Program-made: the position numbers and the translations under genes
NCBI GenBank assembly: GCA_020048405.1
Contig: JAIFMP010000115.1
Coordinates: forward strand, 1-63,890
Direction of reading: 5' to 3'
Source of the DNA: Hydrogenophaga sp.
GTDB lineage: Bacteria > Pseudomonadota > Gammaproteobacteria > Burkholderiales > Burkholderiaceae_C
DNA length: 63,890 nucleotides
Shown: piece after piece, positions 1 to 8,511 of the stretch
How positions within the stretch are numbered: the first letter of the stretch is position 1
Layout: the number at the start of each line of letters is the position of its first letter
Notes under the pieces: generated by a model
Told to the model about the DNA's origin: nothing
What the model saw: only the letters and a program-made list of their open reading frames with translations
The model's database searches: none

Positions 1-1
1 C

Positions 2-424
2 ATGGACAAACTGCGCATCGACAAATGGCTGTGGGCCGCACGGTTCTACAAAACGCGCTCGCTGGCCACGGACGAAATCAACAAAGGCCGCGTACAAGTC
101 AACGGCCAGGAGGCCAAGCCCTCGCGCGAGGTCAAGCCAGGAGACACCGTTCGCATGCGCGCAGGGCCCGTGGTGCGCACGGTGCAGGTGCTGGCCATCA
201 GCGCGGTGCGTGGTCCAGCGCCCGTGGCCCAGGCTATGTACGCTGAAACACCCGACAGCCTGGCAGAACGCGAACGTGCCGCTGAGCAACGCCGCCTGGC
301 CCCCGAACCCGCTCACGCCCAACCCCAGGGCCGCCCCACCAAACGCGACCGCCGCCAACTCCAGCACCTCGGCCAAGGCCCGGTGCCATGGGATGACCGC
401 TGGAGCGCCACACTCCAACCCTGA
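2..424 (+). CDS. hslR: S4-domain RNA-binding heat shock protein 15 family
   Basis: This 140-residue protein starts with an S4 RNA-binding fold. The segment LRIDKWLWAARFYKTRSLA is the family signature, followed by a V-NG-x4-P-S-x-V pattern and a DTVR strand. The C-terminal 50 residues are basic and Pro/Arg-rich, as in Hsp15. E. coli HslR binds stalled 50S subunits carrying nascent peptidyl-tRNA and helps recycle them. The ATG lies at the second base of the window, so upstream signals cannot be seen and a longer start cannot be excluded. An HDOD gene follows after 12 bases and may be cotranscribed. Confidence 0.85.
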   Translation: MDKLRIDKWLWAARFYKTRSLATDEINKGRVQVNGQEAKPSREVKPGDTVRMRAGPVVRTVQVLAISAVRGPAPVAQAMYAETPDSLAERERAAEQRRLAPEPAHAQPQGRPTKRDRRQLQHLGQGPVPWDDRWSATLQP

Positions 425-436
425 AGCCGTACACCT

Positions 437-1540
437 ATGTTCAACTGGTTTCAAAAATGGGTAGGTTCCCCACCTGCCCCCACTGCCTCTGCAGCGTCTC
501 CTGCATCTGCCGCGTTGCCCGATGTCACAGCACCCGTCTCGACCATCTCGGAGCAAAAAGGCCCAACAACCACCGATTGGGGGCCTGGCACCATCAGCAA
601 CCACGAGTTCAACGTACAAACCGCCGCTATGCGTTGGGTGTTCAGCCTGGGCACTGTGGGTGGGCCCACTCTGTCATTGGGAGGTTTGGTCGACGCTGTC
701 GAGCGCATGAGCCTTGACGCCACGCGCGCCGCCGACTGGGTGCCGCGCGTGCCCAGCGTCTTGCCCGGCCTGCTCAAAAGCCTGCGCGACGAACACAGCT
801 CTGCCCAAGACCTGGCCCAACTCATCGAACAGGACGTTGTGCTGGTGGCCGAGGCCTTGAAAGAAGCCAACAGTGCCCTGCATCAGCGCACCACCACTGT
901 CACGCAAACGGCAGAAGCCGTGCGCCTCCTGGGCAGCCACGGCCTGCGCATGTTGATCGCCAGGGTGGCATTTCGTCCCGTGCTGGGCGACGATTCAGGC
1001 CCGCTGATACGAGCAGGCGCACCCAAGGTGTGGTCGCTGGGCGAAGCTTGCGCCGAATGCAGCCAGGCACTGGCCCCGGCGAGGGGGGTAGACGCTTTCG
1101 AGGCTTTCTTGTCTGGGCTCGCGCTGCAAGTGGGCCACCTCGTGGCCCTGCGCATGGCCGACCGCGTGGCCCACCTGGCCCGCCCTGACCCGCACGGCCT
1201 CGGCCCTCGCAGCTTGCCTGTGGGCGAGGCCAACACCCATGCCAGCGACAACCACGCAGCACAAGACATGGCGCACGCGATGGCCATACTGTCGCACCGG
1301 GTGGCAGCCCGCTGGGAACTGCCCGATAACGTGGTGGGTGCCATCACCGCCCAAGTAGATCCCCTGGCGTTCACACACTGGCCCGAGGCCAGCGAACTGC
1401 TGGGCGTGGCCCAAGACGCCGCCCGCCTGCGCGTGCTTGACCAAGCTGGCAAACTGCCCGCCCCTCTGGCTGACTGCTGTCTGTATTTGCCTGACGATGC
1501 GCAAGCCTGGCTGCTGACACCGCCCAAATCCAAAAACTGA
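437..1540 (+). CDS. HDOD domain signalling protein
   Basis: The protein has 367 residues. After a low-complexity Ala/Pro-rich N-terminus (about residues 8-40) comes an HDOD-type helical domain, with the typical run LLKSLRDEHSSAQDLAQLIE and then a VRLLGSHGLRMLI helix. HDOD domains resemble HD phosphohydrolases but usually lack the metal site, and they act in signal relay or regulation. I see no separate output domain. It starts 12 bases after the hslR-like gene. The cellular role cannot be deduced from this context. Confidence 0.75.
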   Translation: MFNWFQKWVGSPPAPTASAASPASAALPDVTAPVSTISEQKGPTTTDWGPGTISNHEFNVQTAAMRWVFSLGTVGGPTLSLGGLVDAVERMSLDATRAADWVPRVPSVLPGLLKSLRDEHSSAQDLAQLIEQDVVLVAEALKEANSALHQRTTTVTQTAEAVRLLGSHGLRMLIARVAFRPVLGDDSGPLIRAGAPKVWSLGEACAECSQALAPARGVDAFEAFLSGLALQVGHLVALRMADRVAHLARPDPHGLGPRSLPVGEANTHASDNHAAQDMAHAMAILSHRVAARWELPDNVVGAITAQVDPLAFTHWPEASELLGVAQDAARLRVLDQAGKLPAPLADCCLYLPDDAQAWLLTPPKSKN

Positions 1541-1657
1541 CCTTGCCTGCCACACCCTTGCCACACGCCACTGCCGCCCGCGCCCTTTGGATTGTCAAAC
1601 TCGGCGACACCCTGCTCAGCCAGTTGCCAGCCACGTTTGCCGCCTTGGTGGCCAACC

Positions 1658-2980
1658 GTGAACGCACCCACCGCCCATGACCAGCCAGCGCCTGACGCCA
1701 AACCCAGGCGCGTGGCCCACCTCGACATGGATGCTTTCTATGCGTCTGTGGAGCTGCTGCGTTACCCACAGCTCAAAGGCCTGCCTGTGGTCATTGGCGG
1801 ATCGAGGCGGCGCGACGACGACGTCATGGGACGCTGGCGGCCCGAAGAACCACCCAACCCCGACGACCCTGCTGTGCTCGACCCAGCCCTGCGACTGCGC
1901 CACATTCCGCTCGATGTGTTCCCGCGCCTGCGCGGCTACACCGGGCGCGGTGTCATCACCACTGCCACCTACGCCGCGCGGCAGTTTGGCGTGGGCTCGG
2001 CCATGGGCCTGATGAAAGCCGCCAAACTATGCCCCGACGCCATCCTGCTGCCGGTGGACTTTGACGAATACCGCCGCTTTTCCCGCGCGTTCAAGGCCGT
2101 CATCACCGACATCGCCCCCGTCATGGAAGACCGGGGCGTGGACGAGGTGTATATCGACTTCACAGCCGTGCCCGGCGGCCAGCGCGAAGGCGGGCGCGTG
2201 TTGGCGCGGCTCATTCAAAAAAGCATTTTTGAGGCCACCGGTCTGACGTGCTCGGTGGGCGTGGCACCCAACAAGCTGCTAGCCAAAATGGCCAGTGAAT
2301 TTCACAAGCCCAACGGCATTGCCGTGGTGCACGAGGCCGACCTGCAACCCCTCATCTGGCCCCTGCCTGTGCGCAAAATCAACGGCATTGGCCCCAAGGC
2401 CGACGCCAAGCTGGCAACTCACGGCATCCACACCATAGGCGAACTGGCTGCGCGCGACCCCACCTGGCTGCGGGACCACTTCGGCCCCACCCACGGTAGC
2501 TGGTTGCACGACGCGGCCTGGGGGCGCGACGACCGCCCGCTGGTGACCGAGAGCGAACCCGTCAGCATCAGCCGCGAAACCACCTTCGAGCGAGACCTGC
2601 ACGCCGTTCGCGACCGCGCCGAACTGGGCGCCATCTTCACGCGCCTGTGCGAGCAGGTGGCCGCCGACCTGGCACGCAAGGGCTACGCGGGGCGCACCGT
2701 GGGCATCAAGCTGCGATACGCAGACTTCAAAATCACCACCCGCGACCACAGCCTGCCCGCCCCGGTGGCCAACGCCAACGAGCTGCGCCAAGCAGCAGGC
2801 CAAGCCCTGAAACGCGCTCCACTGCAAAGACCCATCCGCCTGCTCGGCGTGCGCGTGGGCAACCTGTGCAAACTCGGGGCCAACGGCCAACCCTTGCCCG
2901 ACGTCACTCAGCCCCCAAAAAACAAGCCAAAAGTGCACCCAGCGCTTGATGGTATTGCACAGACAGCTCTTCTTTTTTAA
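1658..2980 (+). CDS. dinB: DNA polymerase IV, Y-family translesion polymerase
   Basis: The catalytic palm motif HLDMDAFYASVE lies near the N-terminus and EDRGVDEVYIDFT carries the second acidic motif. Thumb and little-finger segments follow (GVAPNKLLAKMASEF, NGIGPKADAKL, SISRETTFERD). DinB copies damaged templates with low fidelity and is usually under SOS control. An extended frame opens at a TTG at 1592, but a GTG at 1658 gives a more plausible N-terminus just before the palm motif. An insert rich in Arg/Asp and Pro follows the first motif (about residues 45-75) and is longer than in E. coli DinB. I see no obvious LexA box upstream. Confidence 0.9.
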   Translation: MNAPTAHDQPAPDAKPRRVAHLDMDAFYASVELLRYPQLKGLPVVIGGSRRRDDDVMGRWRPEEPPNPDDPAVLDPALRLRHIPLDVFPRLRGYTGRGVITTATYAARQFGVGSAMGLMKAAKLCPDAILLPVDFDEYRRFSRAFKAVITDIAPVMEDRGVDEVYIDFTAVPGGQREGGRVLARLIQKSIFEATGLTCSVGVAPNKLLAKMASEFHKPNGIAVVHEADLQPLIWPLPVRKINGIGPKADAKLATHGIHTIGELAARDPTWLRDHFGPTHGSWLHDAAWGRDDRPLVTESEPVSISRETTFERDLHAVRDRAELGAIFTRLCEQVAADLARKGYAGRTVGIKLRYADFKITTRDHSLPAPVANANELRQAAGQALKRAPLQRPIRLLGVRVGNLCKLGANGQPLPDVTQPPKNKPKVHPALDGIAQTALLF

Positions 2981-2989
2981 CCCCCCAGC

Positions 2990-3283
2990 ATGTCCGACAC
3001 CCCACCCGACAACGCACCCAGCGCCGAGCCACAACCCGCTGCGCCCAAAAAGCAGGCCAACAACCCGCTGCACGGCCTCACGCTCGAAGCCATCGTCACC
3101 GCGCTGCACGCCCACTACGGCTGGCCCGGCCTGGCGCAGCGCATACCGCTGCGCTGCTTTGAAAAAGACCCCAGCGTCAAGTCGTGCCTGAAGCTGCTGC
3201 GCCAGACACCTTGGGCCCGCGACAAGGTGGAAAGCCTCTACCTGTTCATGCTGCGGGAGCAGCGGCGCAATGGCGGGCGTTGA
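2990..3283 (+). CDS. VF530 family small DNA-binding protein (DUF2132)
   Basis: A 97-residue protein whose C-terminal 75 residues match the VF530 family: NPLHGLTLEAIVTAL, then YGWPGLAQRIPLRCF and SCLKLLRQTPWARDKVE. Family members are small helical proteins with a DNA-binding-like fold and unclear role. The N-terminal 25 residues are Pro/Ala-rich linker. It begins 9 bases after dinB and is probably in the same transcript. Confidence 0.8.
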   Translation: MSDTPPDNAPSAEPQPAAPKKQANNPLHGLTLEAIVTALHAHYGWPGLAQRIPLRCFEKDPSVKSCLKLLRQTPWARDKVESLYLFMLREQRRNGGR

Positions 3284-3358
3284 CCCGCTCTGCACGCCGG
3301 AGACAGCACCGTGCCAGCGCAAATCCCACAATGCGGGGTTGATTCACCGGAGCCCCGC

Positions 3359-4201
3359 ATGACCACCCTCACCTGCTTCAGCCTCACCGAAACCGACCAC
3401 ATCGCCCACCTGGTGCTCAACCGCCCTGAGCGGCTCAACACCATGGACCCCACCTTCTGGCGCGAGCTGGACGGTGTGCTGGCCGCCCTGCACCAGGCGG
3501 GCACGGCACGGGTGCTGGTGATCTCCAGCACCGGCAAACACTTCTCGGCGGGCATGGCGCTTGAAACGTTTGCCGGTGCCGTGCAAATGGACGACCAAAG
3601 CCCCGAAGGCCGGGCCGCCATTTCAGATCTGCTGGCTGGCATGCAGGCCACCTTCACCCGGCTGGACAACCTGCGCATGCCCGTGGTGGTGGCCATTCAG
3701 GGTGGTTGCATCGGTGGCGCGGTGGACATGGTCACCGCCGGCTGCCTGCGCTACGCCAGTGCCGACGCCTTCTTTTGCGTGCAGGAAATCAACATCGGCA
3801 TGGTGGCCGATGTGGGCACGCTGCAGCGCCTGCCCAAACTGGTGCCGTTTGCCGTGGCCAAAGAGATGGCGTACACCGGCCGCCGCCTGCCCGCGAGCCA
3901 GGCACTGGCATACGGCTTGGTCAACGCCGTGCTCGACACGCCCGAGGCCGCATTGGCAGCCGCCTTGGCCTGCGCCCGCGAGATTGCCAGCAAGCCACCG
4001 GTGGCCATCTGGGGCACCAAGCAGGCCCTGCACTACGCCCGCGACCACTCGGTGGCCGACAGCCTGCAGCAAATGGGCTGGCTGCAAGGCACCATCTGGA
4101 GCAACGACCATGTGCGCGAGTCGATCACTGCCATGCAGGCCAAACGCGCGGGCCAGTTCCCGCCGCTGAGCCCGCTGCAGGCCTTCACCGACCTTGGCTG
4201 A
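3359..4201 (+). CDS. Enoyl-CoA hydratase/isomerase (crotonase) family protein
   Basis: The crotonase fold is evident from HLVLNRPERLNTMD, the oxyanion segment GKHFSAGMALE and IQGGCIGGAVDMVTAGCLRY, followed by the acidic loop QEINIGMVADVG. The Glu/Asp pattern resembles delta(3,5)-delta(2,4)-dienoyl-CoA isomerase more than classical hydratase, but the substrate cannot be fixed. A GTG at 3311 opens the same frame 16 codons earlier. The ATG at 3359 fits the family N-terminus better. The next (broken) gene begins 16 bases downstream. Confidence 0.8.
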   Translation: MTTLTCFSLTETDHIAHLVLNRPERLNTMDPTFWRELDGVLAALHQAGTARVLVISSTGKHFSAGMALETFAGAVQMDDQSPEGRAAISDLLAGMQATFTRLDNLRMPVVVAIQGGCIGGAVDMVTAGCLRYASADAFFCVQEINIGMVADVGTLQRLPKLVPFAVAKEMAYTGRRLPASQALAYGLVNAVLDTPEAALAAALACAREIASKPPVAIWGTKQALHYARDHSVADSLQQMGWLQGTIWSNDHVRESITAMQAKRAGQFPPLSPLQAFTDLG

Positions 4202-4217
4202 TAGCGCCCGCCCACCC

Positions 4218-5263
4218 ATGCAAACCTTCCACAACCCCCTGCACGCCCAACACGCGGGTCAGTTTGAAATGTTCCGGGGCCAGTTGGTGCCCTGCCACGA
4301 GGTGCCCAGCCGGGTGGACTTTGTGCTGGCAGAGCTTCAACGCCATCAGTTGGGCCCCATCACCGCGCCCGCGCTCGATGCTGCTGCGCTTGCCGCCAGC
4401 GGGCTTGCCGAGGCCTTGGCCGCCGTGCACCAGCCGCGCTACCTGTCGTTCATTGAAAGCGCGTGGAGCCAGTGGGTGGCCCTGAACCCCGCGCACGCCA
4501 GCCAGGATGCCTTGCCCAGCGTGTGGCCGGTGCGAGGCTTTCGGGCCGATGTGGAGCCCGACAACTTTGCCGCCCGCATGGGCCTGTACAGCTTCGACGC
4601 AGGCAGCCCACTCACGGCTGGCACCTGGGCTGCCGCCCAGGCCGGGGCCGCTTGCGCGCTGGCAGCCGCGAACGCCGTGCTGGCCGGTGCCCCCAGCGCC
4701 TTTGCGCTGACGCGCCCGCCCGGCCACCATGCGGGGCCAGACTTTTTCGGGGGCTACTGCTTCATCAACAACGCCGCCGTGGTCGCCCACACGCTGCGCC
4801 AGCGGTTTGAACGCGTGGCTGTGCTCGATGTGGACTACCACCACGGCAACGGCACACAAACCATCTTTTACAGCCGCCCGGATGTGCTGACTGTCAGCCT
4901 GCACGGCGACCTTTCCTGGGCCACGCCGACGAGCGTGGCGAGGGCGCAGGGCTGGGTGCCAACCTGAACCTGCCGCTCCCACGCGGCACAGGCTTTGATG
5001 TGTGGCACGCCACGCTGCACACCGCCTGCCAGGCGGTCGCTGACTTTGGCGCGCAAGCCCTGGTGGTGCCGCTGGGTGTGGACACGTTTGCAGGCGACCC
5101 CATATCAGGCTTTGGCCTGCAGAGCGCGGATTACCTGCAGGTGGGTCAGACCCTGGCCAGCCTGGGCCTGCCCACCGTGTTCACGTTTGAGGGCGGCTAT
5201 GCGGTGGCCGAGGTGGGGGTCAACACGGTGAATGTGCTGCAAGGGTTTCACACAGGCAAGTAG
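4218..5263 (+). pseudogene. Histone deacetylase / acetylpolyamine amidohydrolase family gene, frameshifted
   Basis: The first frame encodes the deacetylase fold to about residue 233, including ALTRPPGHHAGPDFFGGYCF and the zinc-binding VLDVDYHHGNGTQTIFY. Just after the SLHGD strand (about 4908-4915) the frame shifts. The conserved continuation FLGHADERGEGAG and the C-terminal half, including the VPLGVDTFAGDP metal-ligand loop and TFEGGYAV, are in another frame ending at 5263. The usual residues between SLHGD and FLGHADE are missing, so about 16-22 bases seem deleted (a number of the form 3k+1). Class II HDAC-like bacterial enzymes deacetylate polyamines or small molecules. Either it is a pseudogene or the sequence has an error here. 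Confidence 0.8.
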
Positions 5264-5747
5264 CCACAGTACTTCTGGGTGCATGTGGAACTCGCCAACG
5301 ACCTGATGGAAAGTCAGGACAACCTCCCCGCCGACAAGGCAAATGCAAGTTTGAATCCATGAAACCATGGGGGCTCAGGGATAAGGTCTGCGCCCGAAAA
5401 CCTGCAAAGGCTTCGCCAAAACGGACAAATGATGTTTCAGCGGGTGTGGTGCAGACCTCCCCTGAACGACATCCCAAACCGTCTTGCATGCAATGATGGA
5501 ACTTTGCATCGAAGTGGGGCACTTTCCATGCAATTTATGCCGCCTGGCCCCTTGTTTTGGTGCGCCATTTTCGGAAAGAAAAATACAAGCACGTAAAAAT
5601 TCTTTTTTTTGCAAGCACTTAGAAAAAACATCGAACCAATCCTGCTGAGTGGCACGTTCCATGCGTTTTAACGCTGGTGTGCTGTGAACACTCTGGAGAT
5701 TGGTATGAAGCTCGCTGAGCATTTTTTTTGTTGGCTCCCGTCAGGGT
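5264..5747. other. Intergenic region upstream of the hpx operon
   Basis: I see no convincing gene in these 484 bases. Composition becomes AT-rich after about 5560, including a run of eight T at about 5602-5610 and another near 5722. A sigma-54-like element lies at 5650-5664. It is the likely regulatory region for the GntR gene and the operon behind it. Confidence 0.6.
5650..5664 (+). promoter_or_regulatory. Candidate sigma-54 promoter before gntR-hpxW
   Basis: TGGCACGTTCCATGC matches the RpoN consensus TGGCACG-N4-TTGC at all but one base, with the -24 GG and -12 GC dinucleotides at the correct 12-base offset. It ends about 83 bases before the GntR start codon. Hpx genes are nitrogen-controlled in Klebsiella, which makes an RpoN/NtrC promoter plausible. 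No clear NtrC dyad is visible. Confidence 0.45.
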
Positions 5748-6464
5748 ATGGTGGCTGACGTGCCCAACCCGCTTGCGGTCTGCTCCTCTGGGCTACGTGG
5801 CAGCTTGGCCGATTCGGTTTGCCGACGCATTGCCGACGAGATCGCACTCGGCCACTTTGTGCCGGGCAGCAAACTCGACGAGGTGATGCTGGCCGAGCGC
5901 TTCAAGGTGTCGCGTACCCCCGTGCGCGAAGCCCTCAAACAATTGGCCATCATGGGACTGGTGGACTGCAGACCTAACCGGGGATCGGTGGTGGCCGCCA
6001 TGAGCGCCGAACAACTCGACCAGATGTTTGAAGCCATTGGCGATCTGGAGGCGGCATGTGCGCGCCACGCAGCGCTGCGCATGACCTCGCAGGACCGAGA
6101 CTTGCTGTTGGAACTTCACAAGGAAGGCCGCGCCGCCATGCAAGCCAGCGACTTTGATCGTTACGACACCGCCAATCTGGCATTGCACAACACCATCATT
6201 CGCGGCAGCTACAACGCGGTGCTGATTGATATGGCGACCAGCATGCGCCACCGGGTGTCGCCTTTCAGGCGCACCCAGTTCCACAACGTTGAACGTATGG
6301 GTGAGTCGTTCGAAGAACACTCCGCCATCGTCGAAGCCCTGCTCGCGCACGATGCGGCCAGCAGCTACCGGCAGATGCGCTCACACCTGCAGGCAGCCCG
6401 CACGGCCACATCGCGGGTGGCACCGGTCTGGGCCAGTGCGCCGATGCAGCCGCAGTCGATATAA
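5748..6464 (+). CDS. GntR family transcriptional regulator, FadR/FCD subfamily
   Basis: A 238-residue regulator. The winged helix spans about residues 15-82, with IALGHFVPGSKLDEVMLAE, the recognition part FKVSRTPVREALKQL and the wing VDCRPNRGSVVA. The all-helical FCD ligand domain follows (about 90-220), with an acidic/His metal-site pattern (D-x3-H type). FCD regulators respond to small organic acids. It lies 17 bases upstream of hpxW in the same direction, so it probably controls and is cotranscribed with the oxalurate/oxamate operon. Confidence 0.85.
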   Translation: MVADVPNPLAVCSSGLRGSLADSVCRRIADEIALGHFVPGSKLDEVMLAERFKVSRTPVREALKQLAIMGLVDCRPNRGSVVAAMSAEQLDQMFEAIGDLEAACARHAALRMTSQDRDLLLELHKEGRAAMQASDFDRYDTANLALHNTIIRGSYNAVLIDMATSMRHRVSPFRRTQFHNVERMGESFEEHSAIVEALLAHDAASSYRQMRSHLQAARTATSRVAPVWASAPMQPQSI

Positions 6465-6481
6465 CTCTGGACATTTCTCAC

Positions 6482-8071
6482 ATGAACCCCATTCTTGGTA
6501 TGCGCGGCGCTGTGGTGGCACCTCATTCACTGGCGGCGCAAGCCGGCTTGGACATCCTGCGCGAGGGTGGCAATGCCATTGAGGCCACGATTGCCGTGGC
6601 ATCCACGCTGGCAGTGGTTTACCCGCACATGACCGGCATTGGTGGCGATGGCTTTTGGCTGATGCACCAGTCTGGCAAACCGATGATGTCGATTGATGCC
6701 TGTGGAGCTACTGGCGCGGCAGTCAACAGTGACCTGTACCAAGGCATGGACAGCATTCCGTGGCGTGGTCCATTGGCTGCCAATACCGTGGCAGGTACTG
6801 TATCGGGCTGGGGCGCAGCCTATGCACACAGCCGCACCCAATGGGGCGGCAAGCTGCCGTTTGCCAAGTTGCTGGAAAGCGCAATTCACTATGCGAGACA
6901 TGGCTTTGCGGTCACGCACAGCCAGGAAGAGAACACGCGCAACAAACTGGCTGAACTGGTGAACCAACCGCACTTTGCAAGGACGTTTTTAAAGGATGGC
7001 CAGGTTCCGGTTTATGGCCAGCGCCACGCTTTCCCTGAGCTTGCCGCCACCTTGGAACAGATTGCCCATGCCGGTGCCGAAGACTTTTACCGTGGCGACT
7101 TGGCGCAACAAATCGGAAAAGATCTGGCCGCAGTGGGCAGTGCAGTGACGGCACAAGATCTGGCCGCCCACCATGCACAGATCAAGCCGCCACTGCAATT
7201 GAAAATCTCCAGCGCCACGCTCTACAACATGGCACCTCCCACACAAGGCCTGGCCTCCTTGATGATTCTGGGCACTTACGACCGCATTCGCCAGCCAGGC
7301 TGGAGTCCGGACAACGTGCCAGGCATTCACGCGCTGGTAGAGGCCACCAAGCAAGCCTTTATCCAACGAGACCGCTATGTCACCGACCCGGCTCACATGC
7401 CAATCGATGCACAGTCCCTGCTCAGCGTCAATCGCCTGGACGGTATGGCAGCTGCGGTACCCCTTGACCGGGCCAGCCCGTGGCCGGCACCGTCTTCAGA
7501 TGGCGACACCACATGGATGGGAGTGGTGGATGACCAAGGGCGCGCGGTCAGCATGATTCAGAGCATCTACTTTGAATTCGGCAGTGGCGTGGTGCTGCCT
7601 CAAAGTGGTTTCTGGTGGCAAAACCGGGGCTGCTCCTTTGACCTGCGGCCCAATCGGCTGCGCAGCCTGGCGCCGGGCCGCAAACCCTTTCATACCCTCA
7701 ACCCCGCCATGGCACAGCTCGATGATGGTCGCCTGCTGGTTTACGGCACCATGGGCGGCGAGGGGCAGCCCCAAACCCAGGCTGCCGTGTTCGCACGCTA
7801 TGCGTGGGGTGGCCACCATGTGCGCAGTGCAATAGCCGCTCCGCGCTGGCTTCTGGGACGCACCTGGGCCGAGCAAAGCACCAGCCTGAAGCTGGAGAGC
7901 CGCTTCCCCGAAGCCACTATTCAGGCCTTACGGGCGTTGGGCCATCCTGTGGAAGTGGTGTCAGACTTTGACGAGCGAATGGGGCACGCCGGTGCCCTCG
8001 TGCTGCACCCAGATGGCTGGATTGAGGGCGGTGAAGACCCTCGCAGCGACGGTTGCGTGGCCGCCTGGTAA
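6482..8071 (+). CDS. hpxW: Gamma-glutamyltransferase-family amidohydrolase, HpxW-like (oxamate amidohydrolase)
   Basis: A 529-residue Ntn-hydrolase of the gamma-glutamyltransferase family: GLDILREGGNAIEATIAVA, HMTGIGGDGFWLM and the autoprocessing site SDGDTTWMGVVDD, whose Thr near residue 342 would become the N-terminal nucleophile. There is no signal peptide, unlike secreted Ggt, so it is cytoplasmic. Hydrolases of this branch occur beside hpxXYZ and are described as oxamate amidohydrolase HpxW in the Klebsiella oxalurate pathway. The presence of all three hpxXYZ partners in the same operon supports this reading over glutathione hydrolysis. The substrate remains an inference. Confidence 0.75.
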   Translation: MNPILGMRGAVVAPHSLAAQAGLDILREGGNAIEATIAVASTLAVVYPHMTGIGGDGFWLMHQSGKPMMSIDACGATGAAVNSDLYQGMDSIPWRGPLAANTVAGTVSGWGAAYAHSRTQWGGKLPFAKLLESAIHYARHGFAVTHSQEENTRNKLAELVNQPHFARTFLKDGQVPVYGQRHAFPELAATLEQIAHAGAEDFYRGDLAQQIGKDLAAVGSAVTAQDLAAHHAQIKPPLQLKISSATLYNMAPPTQGLASLMILGTYDRIRQPGWSPDNVPGIHALVEATKQAFIQRDRYVTDPAHMPIDAQSLLSVNRLDGMAAAVPLDRASPWPAPSSDGDTTWMGVVDDQGRAVSMIQSIYFEFGSGVVLPQSGFWWQNRGCSFDLRPNRLRSLAPGRKPFHTLNPAMAQLDDGRLLVYGTMGGEGQPQTQAAVFARYAWGGHHVRSAIAAPRWLLGRTWAEQSTSLKLESRFPEATIQALRALGHPVEVVSDFDERMGHAGALVLHPDGWIEGGEDPRSDGCVAAW

Positions 8072-8076
8072 GCACC

Positions 8077-8511
8077 ATGAAATTCAAATTCAACTGGTTT
8101 ATGAAGTGCATGGTGCTGGTGTTTCTTCTCAACGGGCTGTGCCTGTCTATGGCGTCCTTGCACCAGGGCACCACGCGCGGGATGACTTGGGCCCTGGTCC
8201 ATGAGGGAGCCGCTTTTGACGCAGTGCCAGTCGTGATCAATCTGTTGGTGTGGGTGGTGTTGCAAACCGTGGTGTTCGCCACTGTGCTGTTCTTTATCGT
8301 GCGCCACCTCATCCCCTCGCCGCTGGGCTTGGGCAAGCTGGAGTTGGCAGACGGCAGCTGGGTCACAAGCTTTGTGCGCGAAGGCTACGCGCTCGACACA
8401 GCGGATGACGCCACCACCTTTGGCGGCTGGCGCGCCTACATGGACTCGCTTCCCAGGCAGTTTCTCGCCCTTTTTTCACTCACCCGTAACTCAAGGAAAC
8501 ACTATGACTGA
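8077..8511 (+). CDS. Small membrane protein of unknown function in the hpx operon
   Basis: From the ATG at 8077 the product is 144 residues. It has an N-terminal hydrophobic segment (about residues 8-28, MKCMVLVFLLNGLCLSMASL) and a second one (about 52-75, VINLLVWVVLQTVVFATVLF), followed by a soluble tail of about 65 residues. I do not recognise a family. It starts 5 bases after hpxW and its stop overlaps the start of the binding-protein gene by 8 bases, so it is translationally coupled to the transporter and may be an accessory subunit. Confidence 0.65.
   Translation: MKFKFNWFMKCMVLVFLLNGLCLSMASLHQGTTRGMTWALVHEGAAFDAVPVVINLLVWVVLQTVVFATVLFFIVRHLIPSPLGLGKLELADGSWVTSFVREGYALDTADDATTFGGWRAYMDSLPRQFLALFSLTRNSRKHYD

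Noticed and set aside
883..1728. 281-codon frame on the - strand opposite the HDOD gene
   Set aside because: A shadow of a GC-rich coding strand. It overlaps two real genes and has no family resemblance.
2279..3331. 350-codon - strand frame opposite dinB and VF530
   Set aside because: Overlaps two recognised genes, with no independent start signal or family match.
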